Positions 1 to 8,027 of a DNA stretch of 42,636 nt are shown piece after piece. The notes under the pieces were generated by a model, which worked only from the letters and a program-made list of their open reading frames with translations, made no database searches and was not told where the DNA came from. The stretch spans positions 1 through 42,636 of the forward strand of contig NZ_QQBJ01000034.1 of the NCBI RefSeq assembly GCF_003347205.1, in the 5' to 3' direction. Origin of the DNA: Mycolicibacterium moriokaense. Its GTDB lineage: Bacteria > Actinomycetota > Actinomycetes > Mycobacteriales > Mycobacteriaceae. The translations under genes and the position numbers were made by a program. The first letter of the stretch is position 1. Each line of letters opens with the position of its first letter.

Positions 1-66
1 CTGTAGGGCCAGCTCCCCTCACCACCTCCGCGTGGATATCGCCGATTCCAGAAAGGGCCCAACCAT

Positions 67-1434
67 ATGACCACCGAAACAACCGGAACAGCTGACGCGA
101 CCGATCCCTACCTGCGGCTCGCGTTGCGCGACGTAGCGGACGGGCTCAAGGTCGGGCGCTTACCGGCCCGCGTCGTCAGCGATCCTGCGCTGCACACAAT
201 CGAGATGGAGCGGATTTTCGGACGAGCCTGGGTGTTCCTCGGACATGAGTCGGAGTTGACCAAGTCCGGCGACTTCGTCGTGCGGCACATCGGGGCCGAT
301 TCGGTGATCGTTTGCCGGGACAGCTCCGGCCGGATCCAGGCGCTGTCCAATTCTTGTCGACACCGTGGTGCGCTCGTGTGCCGGGCGGAGATGGGAAACG
401 CCGCGCACTTCCAGTGCCCGTACCACGGCTGGGTGTACAGCAACACCGGCGAGCTCGTCGGTGTGCCGGCGATGAGGGAGGCCTATCCCGGCGGCTTCGA
501 CAAGTCGCAGTGGGGATTACGTCACATCCCCCATGTCGACTCTTACGCCGGATTCATTTTCGGCAGCGTCGATCCGAAGGCGCCCAGTCTGACCGACTAC
601 CTCGGCGACACGACGTTCTACCTCGACCTCATTGCGAAGAAGACGGCGGGCGGTCTGGAGGTGATAGGGGCACCGCACCGATGGGTGATGTCGGCGAACT
701 GGAAGACAGCCGCCGACAATTTCGTCGGCGACTCCTACCACACCCTCTTTGCTCACCGCTCCATGGTCGAGCTGGGAATGGCGCCCGGTGACCCGAACTT
801 CGCGAGCGCACCAGCGGAGATCTCGCTGCAGAACGGCCACGGCGTCGGCGTACTCGGCTTTCCGCCCACGCTCGCCGATTTTCCCGAGTACGAGGGATAC
901 CCCGACGAAGTCGTCGACCAGATGGCGGCGTCCTATCCGTCGCCGGCACACAAGGACATGATGCGACGCTCGGCCTTTATTCACGGCACCGTGTTCCCGA
1001 ATTTGTCGTTCATCAACGTGACCATCGCGCCGGACCATATGTCGCCCCCTACCCCCTTCATCACGTTCCGGGTGTGGCATCCGCTCTCTCATGATCGGAT
1101 GGAGATCCTCTCCTGGTTCCTGGTCGAACGCGACGCTCCGGAATGGCTGCGCGATGCGTCCCAGGCGTCCTACGTCAACAACTTCGGCCCAGGCGGTGTT
1201 TTCGAACAGGACGACGCCGAGGCATGGAAGGCCATAACCGAATCTGTCCAGGGTCCATTCGCCGGTGCAGGCCTGCTGAACTACGAGATGGGCATGGACT
1301 TGACTCCGCTCACCGACTGGCCAGGGCCGGGAGAGGCTCTCCCGAGCGGGTACGCCGAGCAGAACCAGCGGCGGTTTTGGGGGAGATGGCTGGAATACAT
1401 GGGCCAACCTGCCGCATTCGGTGGGCGTGCTTGA
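67..1434 (+). CDS. Rieske ring-hydroxylating oxygenase, alpha subunit (RHO-1)
   Basis: This 455-residue protein is the catalytic subunit of a Rieske non-haem iron oxygenase, expected to add O2 to an aromatic ring or to hydroxylate a related substrate in the cytoplasm. The [2Fe-2S] ligands are C97, H99, C117 and H120. The mononuclear iron site follows NWK (211-213) with D222, H225 and H230, and the third iron ligand is probably in the EQDD motif near 380-383. The ATG start has an AGAAAGGG ribosome binding site at about 51-58. No beta-subunit gene directly follows, since an SDR comes next; one could lie upstream of the window. It is clearly paralogous to the alpha subunit at 23136. Family assignment is secure; the substrate is unknown. 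Confidence 0.93.
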   Translation: MTTETTGTADATDPYLRLALRDVADGLKVGRLPARVVSDPALHTIEMERIFGRAWVFLGHESELTKSGDFVVRHIGADSVIVCRDSSGRIQALSNSCRHRGALVCRAEMGNAAHFQCPYHGWVYSNTGELVGVPAMREAYPGGFDKSQWGLRHIPHVDSYAGFIFGSVDPKAPSLTDYLGDTTFYLDLIAKKTAGGLEVIGAPHRWVMSANWKTAADNFVGDSYHTLFAHRSMVELGMAPGDPNFASAPAEISLQNGHGVGVLGFPPTLADFPEYEGYPDEVVDQMAASYPSPAHKDMMRRSAFIHGTVFPNLSFINVTIAPDHMSPPTPFITFRVWHPLSHDRMEILSWFLVERDAPEWLRDASQASYVNNFGPGGVFEQDDAEAWKAITESVQGPFAGAGLLNYEMGMDLTPLTDWPGPGEALPSGYAEQNQRRFWGRWLEYMGQPAAFGGRA

Positions 1435-1489
1435 TGAACCTGTTACCCAGGCTGTGCGCGAAATGCGCCTGTCCAACGATCGGCGCCGC

Positions 1490-2281
1490 GTGAGTGCCGT
1501 GACGGCGGGGGACCGCCGGGTCGCGATCGTCACCGCCGCCGCGGCGGGGATCGGTAAGGCGATCGCCATGCGGTGGTGCCGCGAAGGTGGGTGCTGTGTC
1601 ATGGCCGACACCGACGGCGAGGGCCTCGATGCCGCCGTGGCCGAATTGGCCGAGTCCGGCGCGGCGGTTTGCGGCGTCGCCGGCGACGTTTGCCTCCGCG
1701 AGGTCGCCAACGGTGTCGTCGAACGGACGCTGACCGAGTTCGGGCGGCTCGACACACTGTTCAACGTCGTCGGCGGGAGCCTGGCCCGCAATGTTGAGGA
1801 GATCAGCGAGGAGCAGTGGCGCAGCCAGATCGACATGAACCTCGGCAGTGTCTTTCAGATGTCCAAACCCGTAATCCCCTTGCTACGCCAGGGTGGCGGC
1901 GGATCGATCGTCAACGTCGCGTCGACGGCCGGGATTCTGGCCGAGAACAGGTGCTCCGCCTACAGCGCGAGCAAAGGCGGGGTCGTGCTGCTCACGAAAA
2001 ACATGGCCCTCGACTTCGCCCGCGACAACATCCGCGTGAACGCGATCGCCCCTGGGGGCACCCGCACGCCGAGGATCGAACGGTTCCTGGCCGAGCACCC
2101 CGAACACAGCTCGATGATGGTTGACCTCTGCGCGATGCAGCGTTTCGCAGGACCAGACGAGATCGCGGCGCCCGCTGTGTTTCTTGCCTCGCCCGAGGCG
2201 TCCTACATCACTGGTGCCGTGCTGCCGGTCGACGGAGGCATGACCGCCGGCGTCACTTTCCGGGCGTTCGAGGCGGTATGA
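1490..2281 (+). CDS. SDR-family oxidoreductase
   Basis: A short-chain dehydrogenase/reductase of 263 residues if translated from GTG 1490. GTG 1421 or ATG 1463 in the same frame would add up to 23 residues upstream of the Rossmann fold, so the start is uncertain. The catalytic residues are S145, Y158 and K162 (YSASK). Two signature motifs are altered: the usual TGxxxGIG reads TAAAAGIG (from residue 15), and the usual NNAG reads NVVGG. A PGG-type motif follows the catalytic helix. In this operon it could oxidise a dihydrodiol or alcohol made by the neighbouring Rieske oxygenases. It follows RHO-1 with little or no gap. Confidence 0.88.
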   Translation: MSAVTAGDRRVAIVTAAAAGIGKAIAMRWCREGGCCVMADTDGEGLDAAVAELAESGAAVCGVAGDVCLREVANGVVERTLTEFGRLDTLFNVVGGSLARNVEEISEEQWRSQIDMNLGSVFQMSKPVIPLLRQGGGGSIVNVASTAGILAENRCSAYSASKGGVVLLTKNMALDFARDNIRVNAIAPGGTRTPRIERFLAEHPEHSSMMVDLCAMQRFAGPDEIAAPAVFLASPEASYITGAVLPVDGGMTAGVTFRAFEAV

Positions 2282-2338
2282 GCATGGTCCCTAACCATTG
2301 GAATCGTCGCCGGACCCACGAAAGCGCCGCGGGCTGAG

Positions 2339-3364
2339 ATGGAAGCGATCGTTCTTAACGGCAACAACGACGTCGGTCTGACATCGGTGCCAGACCCGGC
2401 GCCGCAGGCCGGTGAGGTCATCATCGAGGTGGCAGCGACCGGACTATGTGGAACTGACCTCCACGAGTTTGTCGCGGGGCCTACCTTCTCGCAGCCGCCA
2501 GTGGTGCTCGGCCACGAAATCTCGGGCCGGATCGTTGAGGTTGGAGCGGGCATCGACAAATCCCGCATTGGCGAGGGCGCCGCGGTGATTCCGATGGACT
2601 TCTGCGGGAGCTGCCACTATTGCCACCGGGCGCTCTATCACTTGTGCCAGCGGCCAGGGTGGATCGGCTTCACCCGAAACGGGGGCTTGGCGAACTACGT
2701 CGCAGTGCCATCTCGGCTCGCGGTCCGAGTGCCGGACGTGGTGGACCTCGAGGTCGCAGCGCTGACCGAGCCGACGGCGGTGGCGTTCCACGCGGTGCGG
2801 CGAGCGAAACTGCTCCTCGGCGAAACGGTGATGGTCCTCGGCGCCGGGGCACTCGGGCTCACCGTGATCCAGTGCGCACGCGCAGCCGGAGCTGCGCGAA
2901 TCTACGTCACAGAGCCAAGCGGCGTACGCGGCAGGCTGGCGCGCGACCTCGGCGCGACGTTGGTGCTAAATCCGAATGACCCCGGCACCACCGCGCGAAT
3001 TTTGGAGGAGACACGGGGCGTCGGGGTGGACGTCGTCTTCCATGTGGCAGGCAGCGCGGAGGCCTTCACACAAGGCCTGGACTGCCTTCGCAAACAAGGC
3101 CGCTTCATGGAGATGTCGTCATGGGCCGGTGCGGCCTCGCTGGATGTCAACCGCCATCTGCTCAAGGAGATAGAGCTCCGGATGGTTTTCGGTTACGACA
3201 TGTTCGACGATTTCCCGGCTGTTCTCGCCCTGATCGCTGACGGAAAACTCGCGCTAACGCCGCAGATCACCGCTCGAATCCCGCTGGACCGCGCCGCCAA
3301 GGATGGATTGGGTGGGCTGTTAGAGGGCCGGGAGGGTTTGGTCAAGGTGCTGGTGAAGCCGTGA
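2339..3364 (+). CDS. Zinc-dependent medium-chain alcohol dehydrogenase
   Basis: A medium-chain dehydrogenase/reductase of 341 residues, expected to oxidise a secondary alcohol or diol with NAD(P)+. The catalytic zinc site is represented by C37 and the H59-E60 pair in GHE. The structural zinc site is C89, C92, C95 and C103. A GAGALG-type Rossmann motif lies in the middle of the protein. The layout resembles the sorbitol/2,3-butanediol/threonine dehydrogenase branch. Cysteine spacing is identical to that of the paralogue at 25128, which also sits behind a Rieske oxygenase. The stop overlaps the next gene's GTG start by four bases, implying translational coupling. Confidence 0.92.
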   Translation: MEAIVLNGNNDVGLTSVPDPAPQAGEVIIEVAATGLCGTDLHEFVAGPTFSQPPVVLGHEISGRIVEVGAGIDKSRIGEGAAVIPMDFCGSCHYCHRALYHLCQRPGWIGFTRNGGLANYVAVPSRLAVRVPDVVDLEVAALTEPTAVAFHAVRRAKLLLGETVMVLGAGALGLTVIQCARAAGAARIYVTEPSGVRGRLARDLGATLVLNPNDPGTTARILEETRGVGVDVVFHVAGSAEAFTQGLDCLRKQGRFMEMSSWAGAASLDVNRHLLKEIELRMVFGYDMFDDFPAVLALIADGKLALTPQITARIPLDRAAKDGLGGLLEGREGLVKVLVKP

Positions 3365-4464
3365 GTGAGGCAGGCTTGATGGTCGTCGCCGCGACAAGCC
3401 GCGGTGTGTTCACCGTGTCCGGCGACGGCAAGGTCCGGGCCTGGCCCGAGTTGCCGGGGCAGGTCATGGCCATGGCTGTTCAGGACGAGCGCGTCGCCGT
3501 CGCCGTCCACAAGCACGGCGTGTTTCTGGCCACCGCGGGCTCAGACCACTGGACTGACCTCGGCGATGGCCTCGCCCACCGCGACGTGCGCGCCCTGGCG
3601 TTCGACCCGCACACACCCAACGCGCTCTACGCCGGAACTGAACCAGCGCACTTGCTGCGGTGGCAAGACGGGACCTGGGCCGAGTGTGGAGACCTACTCG
3701 GCGTACCGGAAGCGAAAAGGTGGAGTTTTCCCATCCGCCCGGGAATCGCGCACGTCCGTACCATCGCCGTGCACCCACGCGATGCCGACGTCGTCTACGC
3801 CGGCATTGAAGTCGGCTCCCTCCTGGTCACCCGGGACCGGGGACAGACGTGGGAGGAGATCGATGGCCTCGGTCACGACATCCACCGCGTGGTCCTGCAC
3901 CCGGAAGCTCCCGACCGGCTCATCGTCACCACCGGCCAGGACACGAAGCCTTACCGCGGCGGCAAGGGCATTTACCGCAGCACCGACCGCGGATCGAGCT
4001 GGGTGCAGTCCAACACCGGACTTGGCGAGCGCAACTACACCGAAGACGCGATCGTGGTGCATCCCGCCGACCCCGACGTAGTGTTCCTCGCCGCGGCCGA
4101 CGGCATCCCACCGAAGTGGGCCGCAGTGCGCCGGCTGGTGATGGGCGTGCTCAACGGCAACGTCTATTTCCTGTCGCCGTCCAAACTGCGCCGACGCCGC
4201 GGCGCCGACGTGGGATTCTTCCGCAGCAACGACGGTGGCGCCTCCTGGGTACGGCTGGATAGCGCGGACGACCGCGGCTTGTTCGACATGGTCTGGGCGC
4301 TGGAGGGCGAGCTCACAGATGGCGGCGAGCTGCTGCTATACCACGGCACCACGGCGGGTGGACTTTACGTGTCGGAAGACGAGGGCCACACCTGGAAGTG
4401 CCTCGCCGACGGGCTCGGCGCGATCACCCACATCGCGACGCCGAAGAAAGGAACAGCGCAGTGA
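3361..4464 (+). CDS. BNR/Asp-box beta-propeller protein
   Basis: This 367-residue protein carries four Asp-box (S/TxDxGxxW) motifs at roughly residues 156-164, 206-214, 288-296 and 337-345, with intervening AVHP/VLHP-type strands. This is the pattern of a sialidase-like or Ycf48-like beta-propeller. No signal peptide or membrane segment is visible, so it is probably cytoplasmic. It is joined to both neighbours by GTGA overlaps (3361-3364 and 4461-4464), so it is a true operon member between a dehydrogenase and a Rieske oxygenase. No enzymatic function is evident; a scaffold, assembly or binding role is a guess. Sialidase activity is unlikely, because no arginine triad could be assigned and the context is catabolic. 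Confidence 0.8.
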   Translation: MSEAGLMVVAATSRGVFTVSGDGKVRAWPELPGQVMAMAVQDERVAVAVHKHGVFLATAGSDHWTDLGDGLAHRDVRALAFDPHTPNALYAGTEPAHLLRWQDGTWAECGDLLGVPEAKRWSFPIRPGIAHVRTIAVHPRDADVVYAGIEVGSLLVTRDRGQTWEEIDGLGHDIHRVVLHPEAPDRLIVTTGQDTKPYRGGKGIYRSTDRGSSWVQSNTGLGERNYTEDAIVVHPADPDVVFLAAADGIPPKWAAVRRLVMGVLNGNVYFLSPSKLRRRRGADVGFFRSNDGGASWVRLDSADDRGLFDMVWALEGELTDGGELLLYHGTTAGGLYVSEDEGHTWKCLADGLGAITHIATPKKGTAQ

Positions 4465-5642
4465 AGCTTGGACCGACGCTGGAGTTCGACCATGTACAGC
4501 CGGCGATCCGGAAACGGTTCACCTCTGCCGCGGACATTCCCAAGGAGGTGTTCAGCGACCCCGACGTCTACCGGGAAGAGCTCACCCGCATCTTCTATGG
4601 CCCCTACTGGCATCCGATCGCGCACCGGGCCGAGCTGGCCGAGCGCAACGCCTTCCGGACGAGATGGCTAGCCGACGTGCCGCTGCTGATGGTGCGGGAC
4701 GGCGATGACCGCATCCGCGTGTTCGTCAACTCCTGCGCCCATCGGGGAACGCTGCTGGAGCAGCGCCGGTGCGGGGTGGCGGAGCGATTCGAGTGTCCGT
4801 ACCACCGGTGGCTCTTCAACAATGACGGCCGGTTCGCAGGCGCGCCACGCCGCATGCAGTTTCGCCCCGACTTCCGCGAGGAGGACTACGGCCTACGAGA
4901 GCTGCACGTAGTCGAGTCGTGGGGGTTGATCTTCGTCAGCATGGCCGAGGAGCCGCCGCCGTTCGACGATTACCTCGGCGATAGCGCTAATCCGTTGCGC
5001 GACTGCATGCTCGATGACGGGGACTTGACGCTGCTGGGCTACCAGACGGTGGTGTTTCAGAGTAATTGGAAGACCTACATCGACAACGATCCCTACCATG
5101 CGCCGCTGCTGCACAGCGCGTTCAAACTGCTCAACTGGCAGGGCGGCAGCGGAAACGTGCTGGTCAGCGAGCCCTACGGGCACATGTCGATTCTGTACGA
5201 TGCGCAACCCTACGTGGACAACGGCTTCCTGGCAGACCCGAGTGTGGTCACGCGGAAGGGGGACGACAGCCGAGCCCGTGTGATCGCGTTACGGCCGGTC
5301 ACGGGGATCGTGCGTCACGTTGACACGATCAACATCCGGTACGCCCGCCCACTCGGGGTTGATCGAACCGAGGTGCGATACACGTTCTTCGGCCACGCCA
5401 GTGACAGCGAGGATTTCGCACGCCACCGAGTACGCCAGTCGTCGAACCTGCTCGGGCCGAGCGGCTTCATCAGTATCGAGGACGCCGCCGTCTACAACCG
5501 CGTGCAGGCGACCGCGCGTGACGGCGGCTATCAGCGGTTTGTCGCCGGGGTCGGCCGACCATTGTCGGAGTCGTCGCAGAACGATGAGGTCGCCAACACC
5601 GGCTGGTGGGCGCACTACCAGGAGGTGATGGAGTTTTGTTGA
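4461..5642 (+). CDS. Rieske ring-hydroxylating oxygenase, alpha subunit (RHO-2)
   Basis: A second Rieske oxygenase alpha subunit, 393 residues from GTG 4461. That start overlaps the preceding stop and has AAAGGA at about 4447-4452; the same frame is open further upstream, but the coupled start is preferred. Rieske ligands are C92, H94, C112 and H115. The second half reads CPYHRW rather than the common CPYHGW. The mononuclear iron site follows NWK (202-204) with D210, H213 and H218. It is shorter and clearly divergent from RHO-1. Its beta subunit follows immediately with overlapping ends, so this pair probably forms an alpha-beta hexamer. Substrate unknown. Confidence 0.93.
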   Translation: MKLGPTLEFDHVQPAIRKRFTSAADIPKEVFSDPDVYREELTRIFYGPYWHPIAHRAELAERNAFRTRWLADVPLLMVRDGDDRIRVFVNSCAHRGTLLEQRRCGVAERFECPYHRWLFNNDGRFAGAPRRMQFRPDFREEDYGLRELHVVESWGLIFVSMAEEPPPFDDYLGDSANPLRDCMLDDGDLTLLGYQTVVFQSNWKTYIDNDPYHAPLLHSAFKLLNWQGGSGNVLVSEPYGHMSILYDAQPYVDNGFLADPSVVTRKGDDSRARVIALRPVTGIVRHVDTINIRYARPLGVDRTEVRYTFFGHASDSEDFARHRVRQSSNLLGPSGFISIEDAAVYNRVQATARDGGYQRFVAGVGRPLSESSQNDEVANTGWWAHYQEVMEFC

Positions 5643-6133
5643 CATCGAGCATCGAAGATCGGCGGGCACGTGCCGCTTACCTGGTGGACGAACTGCTGGG
5701 AGCCTACGCGCGCGCAGTCGACGAGCGAGACTTCACCGCGTGGCTGGCGCTGTTCGCGCCGGAATGTGCCTACGAGGTGCGCGCGATGGAGAACGTCCGT
5801 GAGGGGCTGCCGCTGGCGTACATGATGGACGATTGCCGAGAACGGCTGACCGACCGCGTGAAGATGATCCAGGAGGTCTGGGCGGGCACGGTCGAACCTT
5901 ACGATACCCGCCACTTTCAGCAGCGTACGGCGATGCGTGAGCTCGGCGAAGACCGCTGGGAGGTAGGGTCCAACGTCCTCGTCACCTACACCGGCGCCTC
6001 CGGCGAGCCGGGGATTCTGGTCAGCGGCTACAGCGAAGACGTCGTCGTCCTTGACGACGAAACCGCGCTGTTTCAGCAGAAATTCGTGGTGGTGGACAAC
6101 ACTCCGCCGCGCTATCTGGTTTACCCCGTTTGA
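5636..6133 (+). CDS. Ring-hydroxylating oxygenase, beta subunit (partner of RHO-2)
   Basis: A small NTF2-like beta subunit, 165 residues from TTG 5636. The start is inferred from a strong AGGAGG at 5620-5625 ten bases upstream; TTG 5639 and GTG 5606 are alternatives in frame. The N-terminal helix with DERDFTAWLALF, the DR-containing middle segment (DCRERLTDRVKMIQE) and the C-terminal FQQKFVVVDN strand fit the RHO beta family. It carries no cofactor and is structural. It overlaps the end of the RHO-2 alpha gene by seven bases, so the two are translated together. Confidence 0.87.
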   Translation: MLTSSIEDRRARAAYLVDELLGAYARAVDERDFTAWLALFAPECAYEVRAMENVREGLPLAYMMDDCRERLTDRVKMIQEVWAGTVEPYDTRHFQQRTAMRELGEDRWEVGSNVLVTYTGASGEPGILVSGYSEDVVVLDDETALFQQKFVVVDNTPPRYLVYPV

Positions 6134-6161
6134 CTCGTCGACCGAAGGAGTGGATTCGATA

Positions 6162-6560
6162 ATGACTGCCGTTGCGTTGATGTCGCCCGCGTGGGCACGC
6201 GCGTACCGCGACCTGTGGAACGACTCGGCCGAGATCCGGCAGGGTGGCAAAGAGTTGAGCATGCTGATCGAATGGCGAGTACAGGACGCCAACGACCAGG
6301 TCTCACAGTTGGAGATCACCGATGGTGAGGCCGTCTACGGCGGGGTGCAGATCGAAGGGCGAAAGCCTGACTTCGTTCTGACTGCAACCGCGAGCGTCTG
6401 GCACCGGGTCGCGGACGGCGAGCTCGGCGTAGCGAACGCCATCGCGACGCGCAAGATCAAATTCGTGGGCCCGGTCAAGGTGGCGATGGCGAACATGGGG
6501 GTGCTCGGCGCCGGACTCCGCCTCGTAGGTCAGGTCGACGGACTCGTCTGGGGAGACTGA
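6162..6560 (+). CDS. SCP2-domain sterol/lipid-binding protein
   Basis: A 132-residue single-domain protein resembling the SCP2 sterol-carrier fold. Features include an N-terminal helix (WARAYRDLWN), beta strands leading to a YGGVQIEGRKPDF segment, and a helical part with IATRKIKFVGPVKVAMANMG near residues 87-106. ATG 6162 has AAGGAG at 6145-6150; an in-frame extension upstream was rejected because it overlaps the preceding gene without a ribosome site. SCP2 domains bind hydrophobic ligands such as sterols and acyl-CoAs. Placed between a Rieske oxygenase and an mce operon, it may deliver a poorly soluble substrate inside the cell (inference). Confidence 0.78.
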   Translation: MTAVALMSPAWARAYRDLWNDSAEIRQGGKELSMLIEWRVQDANDQVSQLEITDGEAVYGGVQIEGRKPDFVLTATASVWHRVADGELGVANAIATRKIKFVGPVKVAMANMGVLGAGLRLVGQVDGLVWGD

Positions 6561-6562
6561 GC

Positions 6563-7081
6563 ATGGCAGCTGCTTCTCGATGGCATTGCGACCGGAGGGT
6601 CGGCGCCTCCGGGGCCATTCAGTTTCACGGGGTGATCACCGGTGAAGATGGTCGACCAGTTCCTGACGCCTTGATCGAGACCTGGCTTTCCGCGGGCGAC
6701 GACAACAACGCGGTTGAAAAGGCCGGACTGCTTCGGAGCGACGGCCGGATTAATACTCGACGGACGTGCGTCATCACTGACCAACAGGGTCGATACAGCG
6801 TGAAAATGGTGCCGCCTCAAGCACCTGAGCACGGATCAGCACCGTTCATAGCGGTATCAGTAGAAGCTCGCGGGTGTCTCGATCGGCTGATCACCCGCGC
6901 CTACCTTCCGGGGTGCCATCTCGTCAAAGACTCCCTGCTGCGCCGTCTGCCCGCCGAGCGGCGGCAAGCCCTTATCGCCACCCGCGACGACATCGGACTT
7001 CGTTTCGACATCACGCTGCGGCCAGCAATTTGCCTGACGGCTGAAACCTCTGATGAGTCGCGCCAGGGCGCAGTGACGTGA
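6563..7081 (+). CDS. Intradiol-dioxygenase-like protein, PcaG (alpha subunit) type
   Basis: A 172-residue protein with the fold signatures of protocatechuate 3,4-dioxygenase subunits: GEDGRPVPDALIETW near 27-41, TDQQGRYSVK near 72-81, a dyad-like strand APFIAVSVEARG near 93-104, and RLITRAYLPG near 109-118, then a helix ending in an RRQALIA segment. In active intradiol enzymes the strand equivalent to APFIAVSV carries the HIH iron ligands. Here no histidine is present, as in the non-catalytic alpha subunit PcaG. No PcaH-like partner lies in the window. It starts two bases after the SCP2 gene, so it belongs to the same operon. Catalysis alone is doubtful. Confidence 0.75.
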   Translation: MAAASRWHCDRRVGASGAIQFHGVITGEDGRPVPDALIETWLSAGDDNNAVEKAGLLRSDGRINTRRTCVITDQQGRYSVKMVPPQAPEHGSAPFIAVSVEARGCLDRLITRAYLPGCHLVKDSLLRRLPAERRQALIATRDDIGLRFDITLRPAICLTAETSDESRQGAVT

Positions 7082-7095
7082 ACGTCTTGGGGCGA

Positions 7096-7173
7096 TACGG
7101 CCTCGCCGTACCGGCTGTCATGGACGGATTCTGGCGATGCTGTTGGCGTCGGCGTGGCCGCGGCGACGCCGAC
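7096..7173 (+). other. Two hairpins between the first operon and the mce operon
   Basis: The 136-base gap 7082-7217 holds two perfect inverted repeats. TACGGC/GCCGTA with a 3-base loop spans 7096-7110. GTCGGCGT/ACGCCGAC with a 10-base loop spans 7148-7173. No U-tract follows either. They could be factor-assisted terminators, a repressor site, or chance in GC-rich DNA. No clear promoter was found for yrbEA. Confidence 0.35.
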
Positions 7174-7217
7174 TCCGGCCCCGCAGGCGCACCTCAGCAC
7201 GGTAACGGGGTATTCGA

Positions 7218-8027
7218 GTGAAACGCTTTTCCCTCCGTAACACGGTCGAAGCCTTCCCGGCAGCGGCTGACGTCAAAGCGCTGAAACCACTCAGCATTAT
7301 TGGCGGGCTCTACGCGATGACGCTGGACATGCTCGTCGCAATGGTCAAGCCACCGTTCCAATGGCGCGAGTTCCTCTTCCAAACATGGTTCGTGGCGCGG
7401 GTTTCTGTGGTTCCCGCGCTGACGTTGTCGATTCCCCTCGTTGTCCTCACGTCATTCACCTTCAACACGTTGCTCATCGAATTCGGCGCCGCCGACTTCT
7501 CAGGAACCGGCGCAGCCTTGGGCGCGGTCAACCAGATCGGCCCCTTCGTCACCGTTCTCGTCGTCGCGGGTGCGGGCGCTTCGGCGATGTGCGCCGATCT
7601 CGGGTCGCGCACCATCCGCGAGGAAGTCGATGCGATGCGGGTCCTGGGGCTTGACCCGATCCATTCCCTTGTCGTCCCCAGAGTGCTGGCGACGACAACG
7701 GTCGCGGTGCTGCTGTCATCTGTCGTGACCGTGACTGGTCTCCTGGGCGCTTTCTTCTTCTCGGTGTACTTCCAGCACGTGACACCTGGGTCATTCGTCG
7801 CCAGCATGACGCTGATCACCGGCCTCAGCGATGTCCTCGTGTCTCTCGTCAAGGCCACGCTGTTCGGTTTCGTGGCGGGTCTGATCGCTTGCTACCAGGG
7901 CTTGCGCGTGCAAAAAGGCGCGGCAGGCGTGGGTAACGCGGTCAACGAAACCGTCGTGATCGCGTTCCTGTTGCTGTTCGTCGTCAATGCCATCGTCACT
8001 GCGGTCGGCTTCGAGGTCACAAAATGA
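7218..8027 (+). CDS. yrbEA: YrbE (MlaE-type) permease, first subunit of Mce transporter
   Basis: This 269-residue integral membrane protein is the first of two MlaE-family permeases of an Mce lipid-import ABC system. The family-typical stretch with RTIREEVDAMRVLGLDPIHS lies near residues 132-151, flanked by multiple hydrophobic helices. It begins at GTG 7218 and its stop overlaps the ATG of the second permease (ATGA), the standard actinobacterial arrangement. In other Mce systems the YrbE pair forms the inner-membrane channel energised by the ATPase MceG, which is not encoded in this window. Which numbered mce paralogue this corresponds to cannot be decided by eye. Confidence 0.95.
   Translation: MKRFSLRNTVEAFPAAADVKALKPLSIIGGLYAMTLDMLVAMVKPPFQWREFLFQTWFVARVSVVPALTLSIPLVVLTSFTFNTLLIEFGAADFSGTGAALGAVNQIGPFVTVLVVAGAGASAMCADLGSRTIREEVDAMRVLGLDPIHSLVVPRVLATTTVAVLLSSVVTVTGLLGAFFFSVYFQHVTPGSFVASMTLITGLSDVLVSLVKATLFGFVAGLIACYQGLRVQKGAAGVGNAVNETVVIAFLLLFVVNAIVTAVGFEVTK

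Noticed and set aside
517-1836. 439-codon open frame on the minus strand
   Set aside because: It lies antisense to RHO-1 and the SDR, both with intact catalytic motifs. The product is low-complexity Arg/Ser/Pro-rich and lacks any motif; long antisense frames are expected in DNA this GC-rich.
3361-4464. Annotation of the beta-propeller as a sialidase
   Set aside because: Asp-boxes alone do not make a sialidase. The catalytic Arg triad could not be assigned, there is no signal peptide, and the operon is catabolic.
6051-6161. N-terminal extension of the SCP2 protein
   Set aside because: It would overlap the beta-subunit gene, and its residues do not resemble an SCP2 start. AAGGAG precedes ATG 6162.
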